Shown here piece by piece: positions 36,173 to 44,150 of a DNA stretch of 64,000 nt. A program made the translations under genes and the position numbers. The notes beneath the pieces were generated by a model that was given only the letters and a program-made list of their open reading frames with translations, had not been told where the DNA came from and ran no database searches. Each line of letters opens with the position of its first letter. The stretch's first letter is position 1. Source of the stretch: Nocardia lijiangensis NBRC 108240 (lineage in GTDB: Bacteria > Actinomycetota > Actinomycetes > Mycobacteriales > Mycobacteriaceae); contig NZ_BDBP01000017.1 of NCBI RefSeq assembly GCF_001613045.1, positions 62,001-126,000 of the forward strand, written 5' to 3'.

Positions 36173-36784
36173 GTGCATGTTCTGACGCAGACCCCGCCGA
36201 CGCCCGCCCCCGCGCCGAACGGTGACAGGCCGGGCCGGCACCTCAGCTACGAGGAGTTCGGCCGCCGCTTCCTCGAGTACGCCGTGTCCGAGGAGCGCAT
36301 CGCCGCCGCGTTCGGCGAACTGACCGGCGCGGCCTTCGACGTCGGCCCGATCCGGGTCGGGCCCGCCCGGCTGGCCAAGGTCGTAGCCCATGTGCGCCTT
36401 GGCGTTCCGCGCGTGCACCGCCGCCTCGACGAGGTCATCGATTTCGAACTGATCCTGCCGCTGCGCGTCGGCATGCTCGTCGACCTCGGCATCGACCGGC
36501 ACCGCTTCGAGGTGGACGGCACGGTCCACCTGCACCTCACCGCGCGCACCGCCGAACCGCTGCGGATTCTCATCGAGATCACCGAACCGCAGCCGCGCGA
36601 CGTCCGCGTCAACGTGGCCGCGGGCACCAAGCGCGCCCAACTCCTGCGCGTCCTCGTCGGCGTCGACCACGAGATCCGCCGCTTCGTCGCCCGCTACATC
36701 GCCACCGAAATCCGCAAACCCCACATCGCGGCCGTCCTCGATATCGACGTGGCGACGCGGTTGGACCAGGCCTGGCGGTTGTAG
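36173..36784 (+). CDS. Conserved hypothetical protein
   Basis: 203 aa from the GTG at 36173, with TACCGT seven bases upstream and no Shine-Dalgarno sequence (leaderless pattern). After a Pro-rich start the protein has a regular alpha/beta core: YEEFGRRFLEYAVSEERIAAAFGEL, then GPARLAKVVAHVRLG, then beta strands rich in Leu/Val and a final helix VDHEIRRFVARYIA. It is charged and soluble. It appears conserved near the Z-prenyl synthase in Nocardia-type genomes, but I do not recognise the family. Confidence 0.7.
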   Translation: MHVLTQTPPTPAPAPNGDRPGRHLSYEEFGRRFLEYAVSEERIAAAFGELTGAAFDVGPIRVGPARLAKVVAHVRLGVPRVHRRLDEVIDFELILPLRVGMLVDLGIDRHRFEVDGTVHLHLTARTAEPLRILIEITEPQPRDVRVNVAAGTKRAQLLRVLVGVDHEIRRFVARYIATEIRKPHIAAVLDIDVATRLDQAWRL

Positions 36785-36794
36785 GGGAGCGCTT

Positions 36795-37112
36795 TCACAA
36801 GCCTCCGAATAGGTAGGCGAAGAACACGGTCCACGCCCACACCCCGGCCGTGAACGCGACCGCTTCGTCACGGACGCGCGGAAACCTGAACCACACCGCG
36901 GCCGATATCAGCGGCGCCACTAGGGGGACGGTTCGCCACTCCCACGGGTGCGGGATGAAACTGTGCTCCGGAAATGCGCCGACGTATAGGCACATGAACG
37001 GATATGCCGCACCGAATGCGGCGAAGATCGTCACGATCCGCCATGGCCGCCAGCCTCCCCGAGCCACGTCATGGCCGGTGTCATTCTTGGATGATGACAA
37101 GCGATGTCCCAT
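36795..37112 (-). CDS. Small membrane protein, candidate immunity protein
   Basis: 105 aa. Three hydrophobic helices (about residues 26-46, 60-76 and 82-104). The 5' end overlaps the last 32 bp of the DUF6973 gene in another frame. No good ribosome binding site precedes the ATG, so translation may depend on ribosomes finishing the upstream gene; a shorter start at a downstream GTG is possible. Location immediately after a toxin-like gene and membrane topology suggest an immunity role. That is inference from context only. Confidence 0.6.
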   Translation of the reverse strand: MGHRLSSSKNDTGHDVARGGWRPWRIVTIFAAFGAAYPFMCLYVGAFPEHSFIPHPWEWRTVPLVAPLISAAVWFRFPRVRDEAVAFTAGVWAWTVFFAYLFGGL

Positions 37113-38118
37113 CGACGTTGTTGTGATTCATGTTGTTCGGGTCGACGATCGTCGCTTCCCGCGCGTAGCGAACGCAGGTATCAACGATCGCCTGCCGGTC
37201 GCCCTCCAGGCGTAGACCGAGCTCACGACCTGTGTGGTTGTTCCACTCGTCCATTTCCTTGGATCCGTGCAGCGGGCTCGGCTGGTCCTTCTCGTGGGCG
37301 TCGGCCATTCGCTTCGCGAAATCCGCGTTGGACGATTCGGTCATCAGTGCTTGCCAAATGCAGTGGCGCGTCGCGTCCTGCCGATCCGATTCGCCACTGC
37401 CGTCGGGAAAAGCAGCTTTAGACGCCGACCAGGCGATGTTGTAGTCGTTGGCGATGTAGGACGCGTCGCAATCCCGGGGATTGCTGAAGCAGACTTGCTT
37501 CTCATTCGTGCCCATGCTGTCGTACGGCCCGTTGACCGGTGTGGCCTGCGGCTGACCGGACGGCATCTGTTCTGTGGCACCCAGATCGGCGAAGGCGTTG
37601 GTGATTGCCTCCGTGGCCGTGGAGTCGGCGGTATTCGCTTGGGCGATGGCCTGTTTGATCGCGGCGGTTTGTGTTTCGGCGTCGGTCTCCAGCGCTCCCA
37701 TCGCCTTCTGGAGTTGTCCGGAATCGCTCACGGTGGCCAGCAGCGTCTGCTGGGCAGCTGACGACGGTGTGCAGGTACCGTCTTCGGCGACGGTGTAGCC
37801 CTTTTCCTCGGCGACCCGCACGGCCGCGGCGAGTGCGGTCTGCGCCGCCACGAGCTCGGTGGCGCCGGTGCGCGCCGCCTCGGCGCCCGATTCCAGGGCG
37901 TTGCGGATCTTTCCGGTATCGGAGTGCAGGGTTTCGTATTGCGACCGCATCGCATTGCCCGAGTCGCCCTGCCAGGTGTCGAGCGACCTGTCCACTGCTC
38001 GGTACTGGGTGTCCAGCGCGCTGGTGAGTTCGTGGGCCTGCTGTGTCCACTGGTCGGCCTGGGCGGTCAGGGCGTCGGGGCGCAGCGCGAGAATCTGCGA
38101 CTTCGTCAGCGTGTTCAC
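37081..38118 (-). CDS. WXG-like protein with C-terminal DUF6973 domain (type VII effector candidate)
   Basis: 345 aa. The N-terminal 110 residues form two long helices with a W49-Q-G turn, the hairpin layout of type VII secretion substrates. A variable middle leads to a C-terminal domain with DATRHCIWQALMT, MADAHEK and MDEWNNHTGRELG, the pattern I associate with DUF6973, a putative enzymatic domain of polymorphic toxins with conserved His residues. Its ATG overlaps the stop of the EspC-like gene by 4 bp (ATGA), so both are made together. Confidence 0.75.
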   Translation of the reverse strand: MNTLTKSQILALRPDALTAQADQWTQQAHELTSALDTQYRAVDRSLDTWQGDSGNAMRSQYETLHSDTGKIRNALESGAEAARTGATELVAAQTALAAAVRVAEEKGYTVAEDGTCTPSSAAQQTLLATVSDSGQLQKAMGALETDAETQTAAIKQAIAQANTADSTATEAITNAFADLGATEQMPSGQPQATPVNGPYDSMGTNEKQVCFSNPRDCDASYIANDYNIAWSASKAAFPDGSGESDRQDATRHCIWQALMTESSNADFAKRMADAHEKDQPSPLHGSKEMDEWNNHTGRELGLRLEGDRQAIVDTCVRYAREATIVDPNNMNHNNVDGTSLVIIQE

Positions 38119-38432
38119 GGCAGATCCAGTCCGATGTTGGTTATTCCGGCGGCGCGATCCGCATCTTCGCTCAGAAACTGGGTGATCGCGGTGCCGGTGG
38201 TGTCGCCGAGAGTCTGCATGCCCGCGGCTGCTCCGAGGGCGGCGCGATCGACCGCGGTGATGGCGCTACCACAGGCCCCCAGCACGCTAGTAGCCGCGAG
38301 GCCGTCGGTGACGCCGTCGGCTGGTGCATTGGCCAGGCCCAAGGCGCTGATCGTAGACGTGGTCGTGGCGAAGGTATCCGCCAGTTGTCGGACGTCGTCC
38401 GGGTCGAAGTGGAATTGCCCGAGTGCGCTCAC
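38115..38432 (-). CDS. EspC-like type VII secretion target
   Basis: 105 aa from the GTG at 38432 (AGGGGG upstream). It is helical and hydrophobic, starting SALGQFHFDPDDVRQLADTF, with VLGACGSAITAVDRA in the middle and the tail TQFLSEDADRAAGI. This resembles the T7SS EspC-like (type VII secretion target) family and is probably the secretion partner of the downstream DUF6973 protein. The two genes overlap by ATGA. Confidence 0.75.
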   Translation of the reverse strand: MSALGQFHFDPDDVRQLADTFATTTSTISALGLANAPADGVTDGLAATSVLGACGSAITAVDRAALGAAAGMQTLGDTTGTAITQFLSEDADRAAGITNIGLDLP

Positions 38433-38507
38433 CGTTCCCCCTTTGTCGCACATGGTGTTTCGTGGCGACAACTATAGCCACCTGGTCAGTGCATACGATC
38501 GTCGTCC

Positions 38508-39503
38508 CTAACGCCGCCCCACATCCCAGTCGTCCCAGATGTCGTAGAGCGAGTATTGGTCGTCGGCGCCGCCGAACTCGGGGAATTCTGGTTCGAGCCA
38601 CTCCGGCATGGTGGGTGGCTCGTCGGCCGCAGAAGCTGGATCGGTTGACGGGCAGCGCATCGGCGGATCATCCGCGAGGTGAGAGCGCGGCGGTGGCATG
38701 GGAATTCGGTCTGGCTCCGGGGCCGAGATGGTTTCGATGGACAGCGGAGTCCGCCGCGGTCGCGGGGTCTCTGGTGTGGCGGTGAAATACCGGTCCTCGT
38801 CATCGGGACCGGCAAATGGCTGGATGACGTGGAGCATCGGAGCATCCTGTGCCGCAGCGCTTTCCGTCGCTTGGTCGACTCCGATACCGAAGCCGTAATC
38901 GGAGCGTGAGCTGGAGCCGAAGTCGGGGTCATAGCCGGAGCTGGAGTGCAAACCCGGATCAGCCTGGGGATGGGTGCTGGAGCCGTGCGCCGGGGGATCG
39001 GAGCCGTGTGCCGTAAACGCGTCTTCTGTCCGGGAGCCGACACCCTTCCTGTTCGAGCTGTGCGATCGGCCGGAGTTGTCGTCTGAGCCGGAGCTCTGGT
39101 CGGCCCCATTGTCGGCGTCGGCGGGCGAACCCGACCGCGAATCGTCGCCGTTCTGGCGAGTCGCGCCATCGGAGGAGTAGTTCGCCGTATCCGAATCCAC
39201 GCCCGCGCCGCCGGAGCCTGCCGCTGCATCGTCGGCTGGCCCGTCGCCGTCGAGTTGCTCGACCGCGTCTCGTACCGCGTCCCCCGCGCGTGCGAACGCG
39301 AGCTTGTGCAACTCGACCACGACATCGGCGACTTGGCGCGCGCTGAGCGCCGCCCCCTCGGCCACCGTGATGGCGTGCAGTACGCCGTTCGCGCCGACCA
39401 CGACGGTGACGGACCCGTCGGCGGACGAGGCTGTCCCCCTGGCACGCGCCATGGCGTCTTGCAGCCGCTCGATCTGCGCCGTCGCCGGTCCTTGATCCCC
39501 CAC
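38508..39503 (-). CDS. YbaB/EbfC-like N-terminal domain with long acidic tail
   Basis: 331 aa with a GTG start. Residues about 1-85 resemble YbaB/EbfC (AQIERLQDAMARARG, then SVTVVVGANGVLHAITVAEGA), the fold also seen in EspL of ESX-1. The remaining 245 residues are Ser/Asp/Gly-rich, probably disordered, and end with an acidic/aromatic patch (DDQYSLYDIWDDWD). YbaB-like proteins often accompany type VII substrates in Nocardia, so this is probably the accessory gene of the module that follows. Confidence 0.75.
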   Translation of the reverse strand: MGDQGPATAQIERLQDAMARARGTASSADGSVTVVVGANGVLHAITVAEGAALSARQVADVVVELHKLAFARAGDAVRDAVEQLDGDGPADDAAAGSGGAGVDSDTANYSSDGATRQNGDDSRSGSPADADNGADQSSGSDDNSGRSHSSNRKGVGSRTEDAFTAHGSDPPAHGSSTHPQADPGLHSSSGYDPDFGSSSRSDYGFGIGVDQATESAAAQDAPMLHVIQPFAGPDDEDRYFTATPETPRPRRTPLSIETISAPEPDRIPMPPPRSHLADDPPMRCPSTDPASAADEPPTMPEWLEPEFPEFGGADDQYSLYDIWDDWDVGRR

Positions 39504-39626
39504 GTCACCCCCTGATGCCCAACCCGAGCTTAGCCGGGGCAGCCCGGATTGGAATGCGCGCTGGCTGGATTGGCGGCTGGGCTACCCTGGGCGGGACAGG
39601 CCGGGGTTCGACAAGGGGGATGGCCG

Positions 39627-39911
39627 ATGAGTTTGCTGGAGCGCAGCCACCCGCATCCCGATGACGCGCGCACGCTCGCGGGTGCTTTCACAGCGGCGGG
39701 GTTCCGGTTGGCTGCTGCGGGTCGGCCGCCCGTCGAGGACATGCCGACCGCGTTGCCGGACACGGCGGTCCTGGAATCCTGCGGCGTCGCGGTGCGACTC
39801 GTGGATCGCGCGCTCCGGGAGACGGCGGCCCGACTTCAACGCTCGGGTGCCGCGAGCTTGCGCGGGGCCGAGGCGGGAGACGACCCGTCCCGCCATCCGT
39901 GCTGCTTCTGA
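39627..39911 (+). CDS. EspC-like small protein (divergent paralogue)
   Basis: 94 aa from the ATG at 39627; an ATG at 39620 is out of frame. It shares a pattern with the EspC-like protein encoded 1.2 kb away: H-x-H/D-P-D-D-A/V-R-x-L-A near the start and T-A/S-V-L-E/G-x-C-G-x-A-(x3)-V-D-R-A-L in the middle. The tail is shorter and ends HPCCF, without the acidic secretion-like end. It faces away from the rest of the module and may be a second target or a decaying copy. Confidence 0.55.
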   Translation: MSLLERSHPHPDDARTLAGAFTAAGFRLAAAGRPPVEDMPTALPDTAVLESCGVAVRLVDRALRETAARLQRSGAASLRGAEAGDDPSRHPCCF

Positions 39912-39957
39912 GTGTCGTCTAGCGGCGAGGAGCCGGATCCCGTTGCGTCGATAGGCA

Positions 39958-40890
39958 TTACAACTTCCGCAAGCGGAGGCGGTTGATGCTGTGGTCGGCG
40001 TCCTTGCGGAGGACGAGGGTGGCGCGGGGGCGGGTGGGGAGGATGTTCTCGACCAGGTTGGGGCGGTTGGTGGAGTTCCAGATTTCCTTGGCCGTGGAGG
40101 TCGCCTGGTCGTCGGTGAAGCCCGCGTAGTGGTGGAAGTGGGCGGCGGGGTCGGCGAAGGCGGTCTCGCGCAGGGTGAGAAACCTTTGCACATACCACTT
40201 TTCGATGTCTTCGATGCGCGCGTCGACGTAGATGGAGAAATCGAACAGATCCGAAACCATCAGGCGCGGACCGGTTTGCAGCACATTCAGTCCCTCGACG
40301 ATGAGGATGTCGGGCTGGCGGACGCAGTGGAATTTGCCGGGCACGATGTCGTACGAATTGTGCGAATACACCGGTGCGCACACCTCGGGCGCGCCGGATT
40401 TCACCTCGGTGACGAAGCGCAGCAGTTTGCGCCGGTCGTAGCTCTCCGGAAAACCCTTGCGGTGCATGATGCCGCGCCGGGTGAGTTCGGCGGTGGGATA
40501 AAGGAACCCGTCGGTTGTGACCAAATCCACACGCGGATGGTGGTCCCAGCGGGCCAGCAACGCCTGCAGCACACGTGCGGTGGTCGATTTTCCGACCGCG
40601 ACGCTGCCCGCGACGCCGATCACGAACGGCACCTGCTGGTCCGGATGCTTCTCTCCGAGGAAGGTTGCGGTGGCGGCGAACAGGCGCTGACGGGCGGCCA
40701 CCTGCAGGTGGATGAGACGAGCGAGCGGCAGATAGACCTCGGCGACTTCCTCGAGGTCGATCTGTTCGCCGAGGCCCCGCAGGCCGATCAGCTCTTCCTC
40801 GGTGAGCACCAGCGGAGTCGATTTGCGCAGCGTTCGCCACTGCTTACGGTCGAATTCCACATAGGGGCTCGGCTCGCTCATTCGTGCCAC
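39958..40890 (-). CDS. coaA: Type I pantothenate kinase
   Basis: 310 aa from the GTG at 40890; an ATG three codons on has TAAGTG six bases before it, so it may be the true leaderless start. The P-loop [12 protein letters not shown] (residues 92-103) binds ATP, and TTDGFLYP and [10 protein letters not shown] are hallmark active-site segments. The C-terminus [20 protein letters not shown] is identical to mycobacteria. It phosphorylates pantothenate, the first step to coenzyme A. It corresponds to Rv1092c. Confidence 0.96.
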   Translation of the reverse strand: MARMSEPSPYVEFDRKQWRTLRKSTPLVLTEEELIGLRGLGEQIDLEEVAEVYLPLARLIHLQVAARQRLFAATATFLGEKHPDQQVPFVIGVAGSVAVGKSTTARVLQALLARWDHHPRVDLVTTDGFLYPTAELTRRGIMHRKGFPESYDRRKLLRFVTEVKSGAPEVCAPVYSHNSYDIVPGKFHCVRQPDILIVEGLNVLQTGPRLMVSDLFDFSIYVDARIEDIEKWYVQRFLTLRETAFADPAAHFHHYAGFTDDQATSTAKEIWNSTNRPNLVENILPTRPRATLVLRKDADHSINRLRLRKL

Positions 40891-41071
40891 TTACCCGACG
40901 CTCCGTTTCGGCAAACACGCACACAAGCCGGTTCGGCCCTGTGAGATTCGATCTAGCTCTCGCCGCATGGTCGAATTCTCCTCTGCATCACCATTGTGTG
41001 AAACGGGGGGTGCCGCTACCGACTGGTAACCACCTCGATACCTTGGCCCGTTGCGGCTACTGTCGGCTGGC

Positions 41072-42268
41072 ATGGAAGCGCATCCCCTCGTCACCGAGTA
41101 CCTGCGACTCGGCCTGGCTTTCGACCGGCTCGAGGAAGGTTTCGTCGACGCCTACACCGGCGATCCGCAGCTGCGCAGGGAGGTCCAGAACGCCCCCGCA
41201 CCGCAGCCCCGCGACCTCGCGAAGCGCGCCGCGGACCTGCGCGCGGCGCTGCCCGACGCGGGCCTGTCGCCGGAGCGCGCCGAGTTCCTCGACGCGCACC
41301 TGCGCGCGCTGGAGTGCTCGGGTCGCAAGTTCGCGGGCGACGACATCGGCTTCGTCGACGAGGTGCGCGCCTACTTCGACGTAGACATCGTCCCCGGTGA
41401 CGTCGAGGACTATCGCGACGCGCACCGCCAGATGGACGAGGTGCTCGCGGGCGACGGGGCGCTGGCGGAGCGGGTCGCCGCACACCGCAAGGCCGACGAG
41501 ATCCCGCCGCAGCGCCTGGCCGCCTGTGTCGAGGCGTTCTCCGGCGCGCTGCGCGAACTGGTGCGCGAGCGTTACCCGCTGCCCGATCACGAGCACGTCA
41601 CCTACGAGGTGGTCGGCGACAAGCCGTGGTCCGGATTCAACTACTACCTGGGCAACTACCGCTCGAGGGTCGCGATCAACTCCGATCTGCGTCAGCACAT
41701 GGCGAACCTGCCGCACCTGATCGCGCACGAGTCCTACCCCGGCCACCACACCGAACACTGCCGCAAGGAGGCCGGTCTGGTGGCGGCAGGGCAGGCCGAG
41801 CAGACGCTGTTCCTGGTCAACACGCCGCAGTGCTTGATGGCCGAGGGCCTGGCGGACCTGGCGCTGCGCTCGATCGTGGGACCCGGCTGGGGCAAGTGGG
41901 CGCAGGAGATCTACGCCGACCTGGGTCTGCGTTTCGACGGCGACCGCGCCGAGCGCCTGTCCACGGCCTCGGCGAAACTGCTCGCCGTGCGCCAGGACGC
42001 GGCCCTGCTGCTGCACGATCGCCGCCGCGACGAGACCGAGGTCGCGGAGTTCTTGCAGCAGTGGAATCTGACGACGCCGGAGCGGGCGCGCCAGTCGCTG
42101 CGCTTCCTCTCCTCGCCGCTGTGGCGCGCCTACATCAGCACCTACGTGGAGGGCTACCGCCTGCTCGGCGGCTGGCTCGACCGGGCCGCCGACGCCGACG
42201 ATCGCGCCGACCGTTTCCGGCGGCTGCTCGACGAGCCGCTCACCCCCGGCGCGCTGCGCGCGATGTGA
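41072..42268 (+). CDS. DUF885-family metallopeptidase-like protein
   Basis: 398 aa from the ATG at 41072 (TACTGT eight bases upstream, no Shine-Dalgarno: leaderless pattern). It is largely helical. A zinc-peptidase-like motif HLIAHESYPGHHTEH sits in the centre, as in DUF885 proteins related to M32/M3-like peptidases, and an EGLADLAL segment follows about 45 residues later with a likely third ligand. There is no signal peptide, so it is probably cytoplasmic. The substrate is unknown. A strong terminator follows. Confidence 0.82.
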   Translation: MEAHPLVTEYLRLGLAFDRLEEGFVDAYTGDPQLRREVQNAPAPQPRDLAKRAADLRAALPDAGLSPERAEFLDAHLRALECSGRKFAGDDIGFVDEVRAYFDVDIVPGDVEDYRDAHRQMDEVLAGDGALAERVAAHRKADEIPPQRLAACVEAFSGALRELVRERYPLPDHEHVTYEVVGDKPWSGFNYYLGNYRSRVAINSDLRQHMANLPHLIAHESYPGHHTEHCRKEAGLVAAGQAEQTLFLVNTPQCLMAEGLADLALRSIVGPGWGKWAQEIYADLGLRFDGDRAERLSTASAKLLAVRQDAALLLHDRRRDETEVAEFLQQWNLTTPERARQSLRFLSSPLWRAYISTYVEGYRLLGGWLDRAADADDRADRFRRLLDEPLTPGALRAM

Positions 42269-42276
42269 ACCCGAAC

Positions 42277-42305
42277 GCGCCCGCACCGGTCCCCGGTGCG
42301 GGCGC
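42277..42305. terminator. Perfect 13-bp hairpin
   Basis: GCGCCCGCACCGG pairs with CCGGTGCGGGCGC around TCC, 8 bp after the DUF885 gene and 8 bp beyond the end of the small minus-strand ORF, so it serves both. Confidence 0.8.
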
Positions 42306-42313
42306 ACCCTTCG

Positions 42314-42424
42314 TCACTGGATGACCGCGCACCCTTCCCCGGAGGACAGGGAACACATCAGCAGGGACAGCGTCCGCAGCAGCGCTTCGATCGGGTTGTT
42401 GGGGACGGAGACGAGATGCAGCAT
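42314..42424 (-). CDS. Small protein (36 aa)
   Basis: 36 aa starting MLHLVSVPNNPIEALLRT and ending SSGEGCAVIQ. The ATG at 42424 has a strong GAGGAA site at ideal spacing, and the stop is followed at once by the convergent terminator, both good signs of a real gene. It contains a moderately hydrophobic amphipathic stretch and two cysteines. No family is recognised. It lies downstream of, and on the same strand as, the nitroreductase gene. Confidence 0.5.
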   Translation of the reverse strand: MLHLVSVPNNPIEALLRTLSLLMCSLSSGEGCAVIQ

Positions 42425-42545
42425 GGTGATTCCTCGGTGTTCGACGGGGACAGCGTCACCCGTGAAACCGGTCCGCGCCGCCCATCTCGTTACGGTCCGT
42501 GTAGCCCCCAAAACCAGTGGCAGGGGCTGCGGCACCGCGAGCGGC

Positions 42546-42986
42546 TCAGGCGGCCGAGAAGGTGACGCGCACCGAGATCGGTTCGGTCTCCAGCGCCTTG
42601 ATCGTCCACGCGAGCACCGGCCGGGCGATCCGGCCGGTGGCGAAGCTGCGCGCCCTGGCCACCACGTCGTCGTCGGGGACGAACGCCGCGGTGCCGGTGT
42701 ACCAGCGGTCGCCGCGGCGCACCCGGACCCTGGGGTCGGCGGTGATGTTGCGCGCCCAGCCCGCGCGCCTGCCGTGCTGGCAGATGATCCAGGCGCCCTC
42801 CTCGTCGAAAGAGGCGGTCACCGGAACCCGCCGGGGCAGACCGGTTTTCGCCCCGGTGGTCTCGAGTTCGGAGACCAGTGCGGTGCGGATGCCGAGCCGG
42901 TCCAGCGCGGCCACCGCCGGATTCGCGAGGTAGCGGCCGATCATCCTCTCCCGCTTGAACTTTCGCAGCGTGTCACGTTCGGTCAC
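42546..42986 (-). CDS. Deazaflavin (F420)-dependent nitroreductase-family protein
   Basis: 146 aa from the GTG at 42986 (GAGGAG upstream). It has the split-beta-barrel fold of the DDN/FDOR-A family: TTGAKTGLPRRVPVTASFDEEGAWIIC, with the conserved G-x-K-T-G phosphate-binding turn, then GWARNITADPRVRVR. Such enzymes use F420H2 to reduce quinones, nitroaromatics or similar compounds at the membrane. It follows the thioesterase gene by 11 bp, so the two form one operon under the divergent TetR. Confidence 0.88.
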   Translation of the reverse strand: MTERDTLRKFKRERMIGRYLANPAVAALDRLGIRTALVSELETTGAKTGLPRRVPVTASFDEEGAWIICQHGRRAGWARNITADPRVRVRRGDRWYTGTAAFVPDDDVVARARSFATGRIARPVLAWTIKALETEPISVRVTFSAA

Positions 42987-42997
42987 GGTGGTGCTCC

Positions 42998-43450
42998 TCA
43001 GCGGAAGATGACGCAGGTGGTGGTGGCGTGGGCGACCAAGCGGCCCTGGTCGTCGAGCACACGGCCTTCGGCGGTCGCGGTGGTGCGCCCGACGTGGATG
43101 GTGGTGCCGGTGGCGGTGAGCTTGCGTCCGTCGGTGGGCACCGAGCGGATGTAGTTGATCTTCAGTTCGAGCGTGGTGTAGCCGACGCCCGCTTCCAGGG
43201 TGGTGTGCACCGCGCAGCCCATCACCGAGTCGAGCAGCGTCGCGCAGATGCCGCCGTGCGTGCTGCCGAGCGGATTGGCGAAGTCCTGGCGGGTGTGCAG
43301 GCTGAACACCACCTTGCCGTGCTCGAGGGTCTCGGCCTCGAGGCCGAGCAGGTCGCCGATGTACGGCGGACGGCCTTCGAGCGTCATCGCGGTCTTCAGC
43401 AAGTCGAGGCCCGACAGCTGGGCTGGATCGATCTGCGCGGGCGAACTCAT
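42998..43450 (-). CDS. PaaI-family hot-dog thioesterase
   Basis: 150 aa from the ATG at 43450 (GAAAGGA upstream). The hot-dog fold is indicated by NPLGSTHGGICATLLDSVMGCAV, with the HGG(x)..D active-site helix of PaaI-type acyl-CoA thioesterases, and LKINYIRSVP on the next strand. It probably hydrolyses an aryl or medium-chain acyl-CoA. It is divergent from the TetR gene and under two operator copies. Confidence 0.9.
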   Translation of the reverse strand: MSSPAQIDPAQLSGLDLLKTAMTLEGRPPYIGDLLGLEAETLEHGKVVFSLHTRQDFANPLGSTHGGICATLLDSVMGCAVHTTLEAGVGYTTLELKINYIRSVPTDGRKLTATGTTIHVGRTTATAEGRVLDDQGRLVAHATTTCVIFR

Positions 43451-43468
43451 GGATTTTCCGTCCTTTCG

Positions 43469-43522
43469 ATGAACCGATCGGTCCACATCTGTCATGATTG
43501 GAGCATGGACCGATCGGTTCAT
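43469..43522. promoter_or_regulatory. Paired TetR operators
   Basis: ATGAACCGATCGGTCCA (43469-43485) and its exact reverse complement (43506-43522) are separated by 20 bp in the space between the divergent thioesterase and TetR genes. Each half-element contains the palindrome CCGATCGG. Confidence 0.85.
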
Positions 43523-43545
43523 GCAAGACGCCGGAGAGGGAGGCC

Positions 43546-44103
43546 ATGACGCAGGGTCCGCGGGCGCGGTTGATCGAGGGCGCCATCGAGCTGGTGCGCG
43601 AGCAGGGCGTGCACGGTGCCGGGCTCGCCGCGCTGCTCGAGCGGAGCAATACCTCGCGCAACTCGCTCTACCAGCACTTTCCGTCGGGCAAGAGCGAGCT
43701 GGTCGCGATCGCGACCGAAGTGGCGGGCCGCAGGATGTCCGCCGTCATCGAAAAGGTGACCGGCTCCGGCGAGCCCGAGGACTGGGTCGGCGCGCTGATC
43801 GGCTGGTGGAAGAAGGCGTTGGAGTCCAGCGCCTACGCCACGGGATGTCCGATCGCCAGCGCCGCGCTGGCCGAATCCGAGCCGGGCGTGCAGGCCGCCG
43901 CGGGCAGTGCCTTCGCGGGCTGGACCGAACTGCTGACCGCGGCGCTGATCGGCCGCGGCATCGATGCCGCGCGTGCGCGTTCGCTGGCGAGCTTCGTGAT
44001 CAGCGCGTTGGAGGGCGCGATCGTCCAGGCGCGTGCGACGAAATCGACCCGCCCGCTCGACGACGTGCGGGACAACCTCGCGATCATGCTCCGCGCCCGC
44101 TGA
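43546..44103 (+). CDS. TetR-family repressor
   Basis: 185 aa from the ATG at 43546 (GAGAGGGAGG upstream). The helix-turn-helix reads [32 protein letters not shown], typical of the YxaF/LmrA group, and the C-terminal domain has the ATGCPIAS loop conserved in that group. It very probably binds the ACCGATCGGT-type sites just upstream, repressing itself and the thioesterase-nitroreductase operon. The inducer is unknown. Confidence 0.93.
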   Translation: MTQGPRARLIEGAIELVREQGVHGAGLAALLERSNTSRNSLYQHFPSGKSELVAIATEVAGRRMSAVIEKVTGSGEPEDWVGALIGWWKKALESSAYATGCPIASAALAESEPGVQAAAGSAFAGWTELLTAALIGRGIDAARARSLASFVISALEGAIVQARATKSTRPLDDVRDNLAIMLRAR

Positions 44104-44137
44104 CCGGCCCCCTGCCGGAAGCTCGGCAAGTCCCCAA

Positions 44138-44143
44138 TAGACT
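44138..44143 (+). promoter_or_regulatory. Candidate -10 box of glyA
   Basis: TAGACT ends seven bases before the glyA GTG, and there is no Shine-Dalgarno sequence. Confidence 0.45.
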
Positions 44144-44150
44144 GAGGCCC

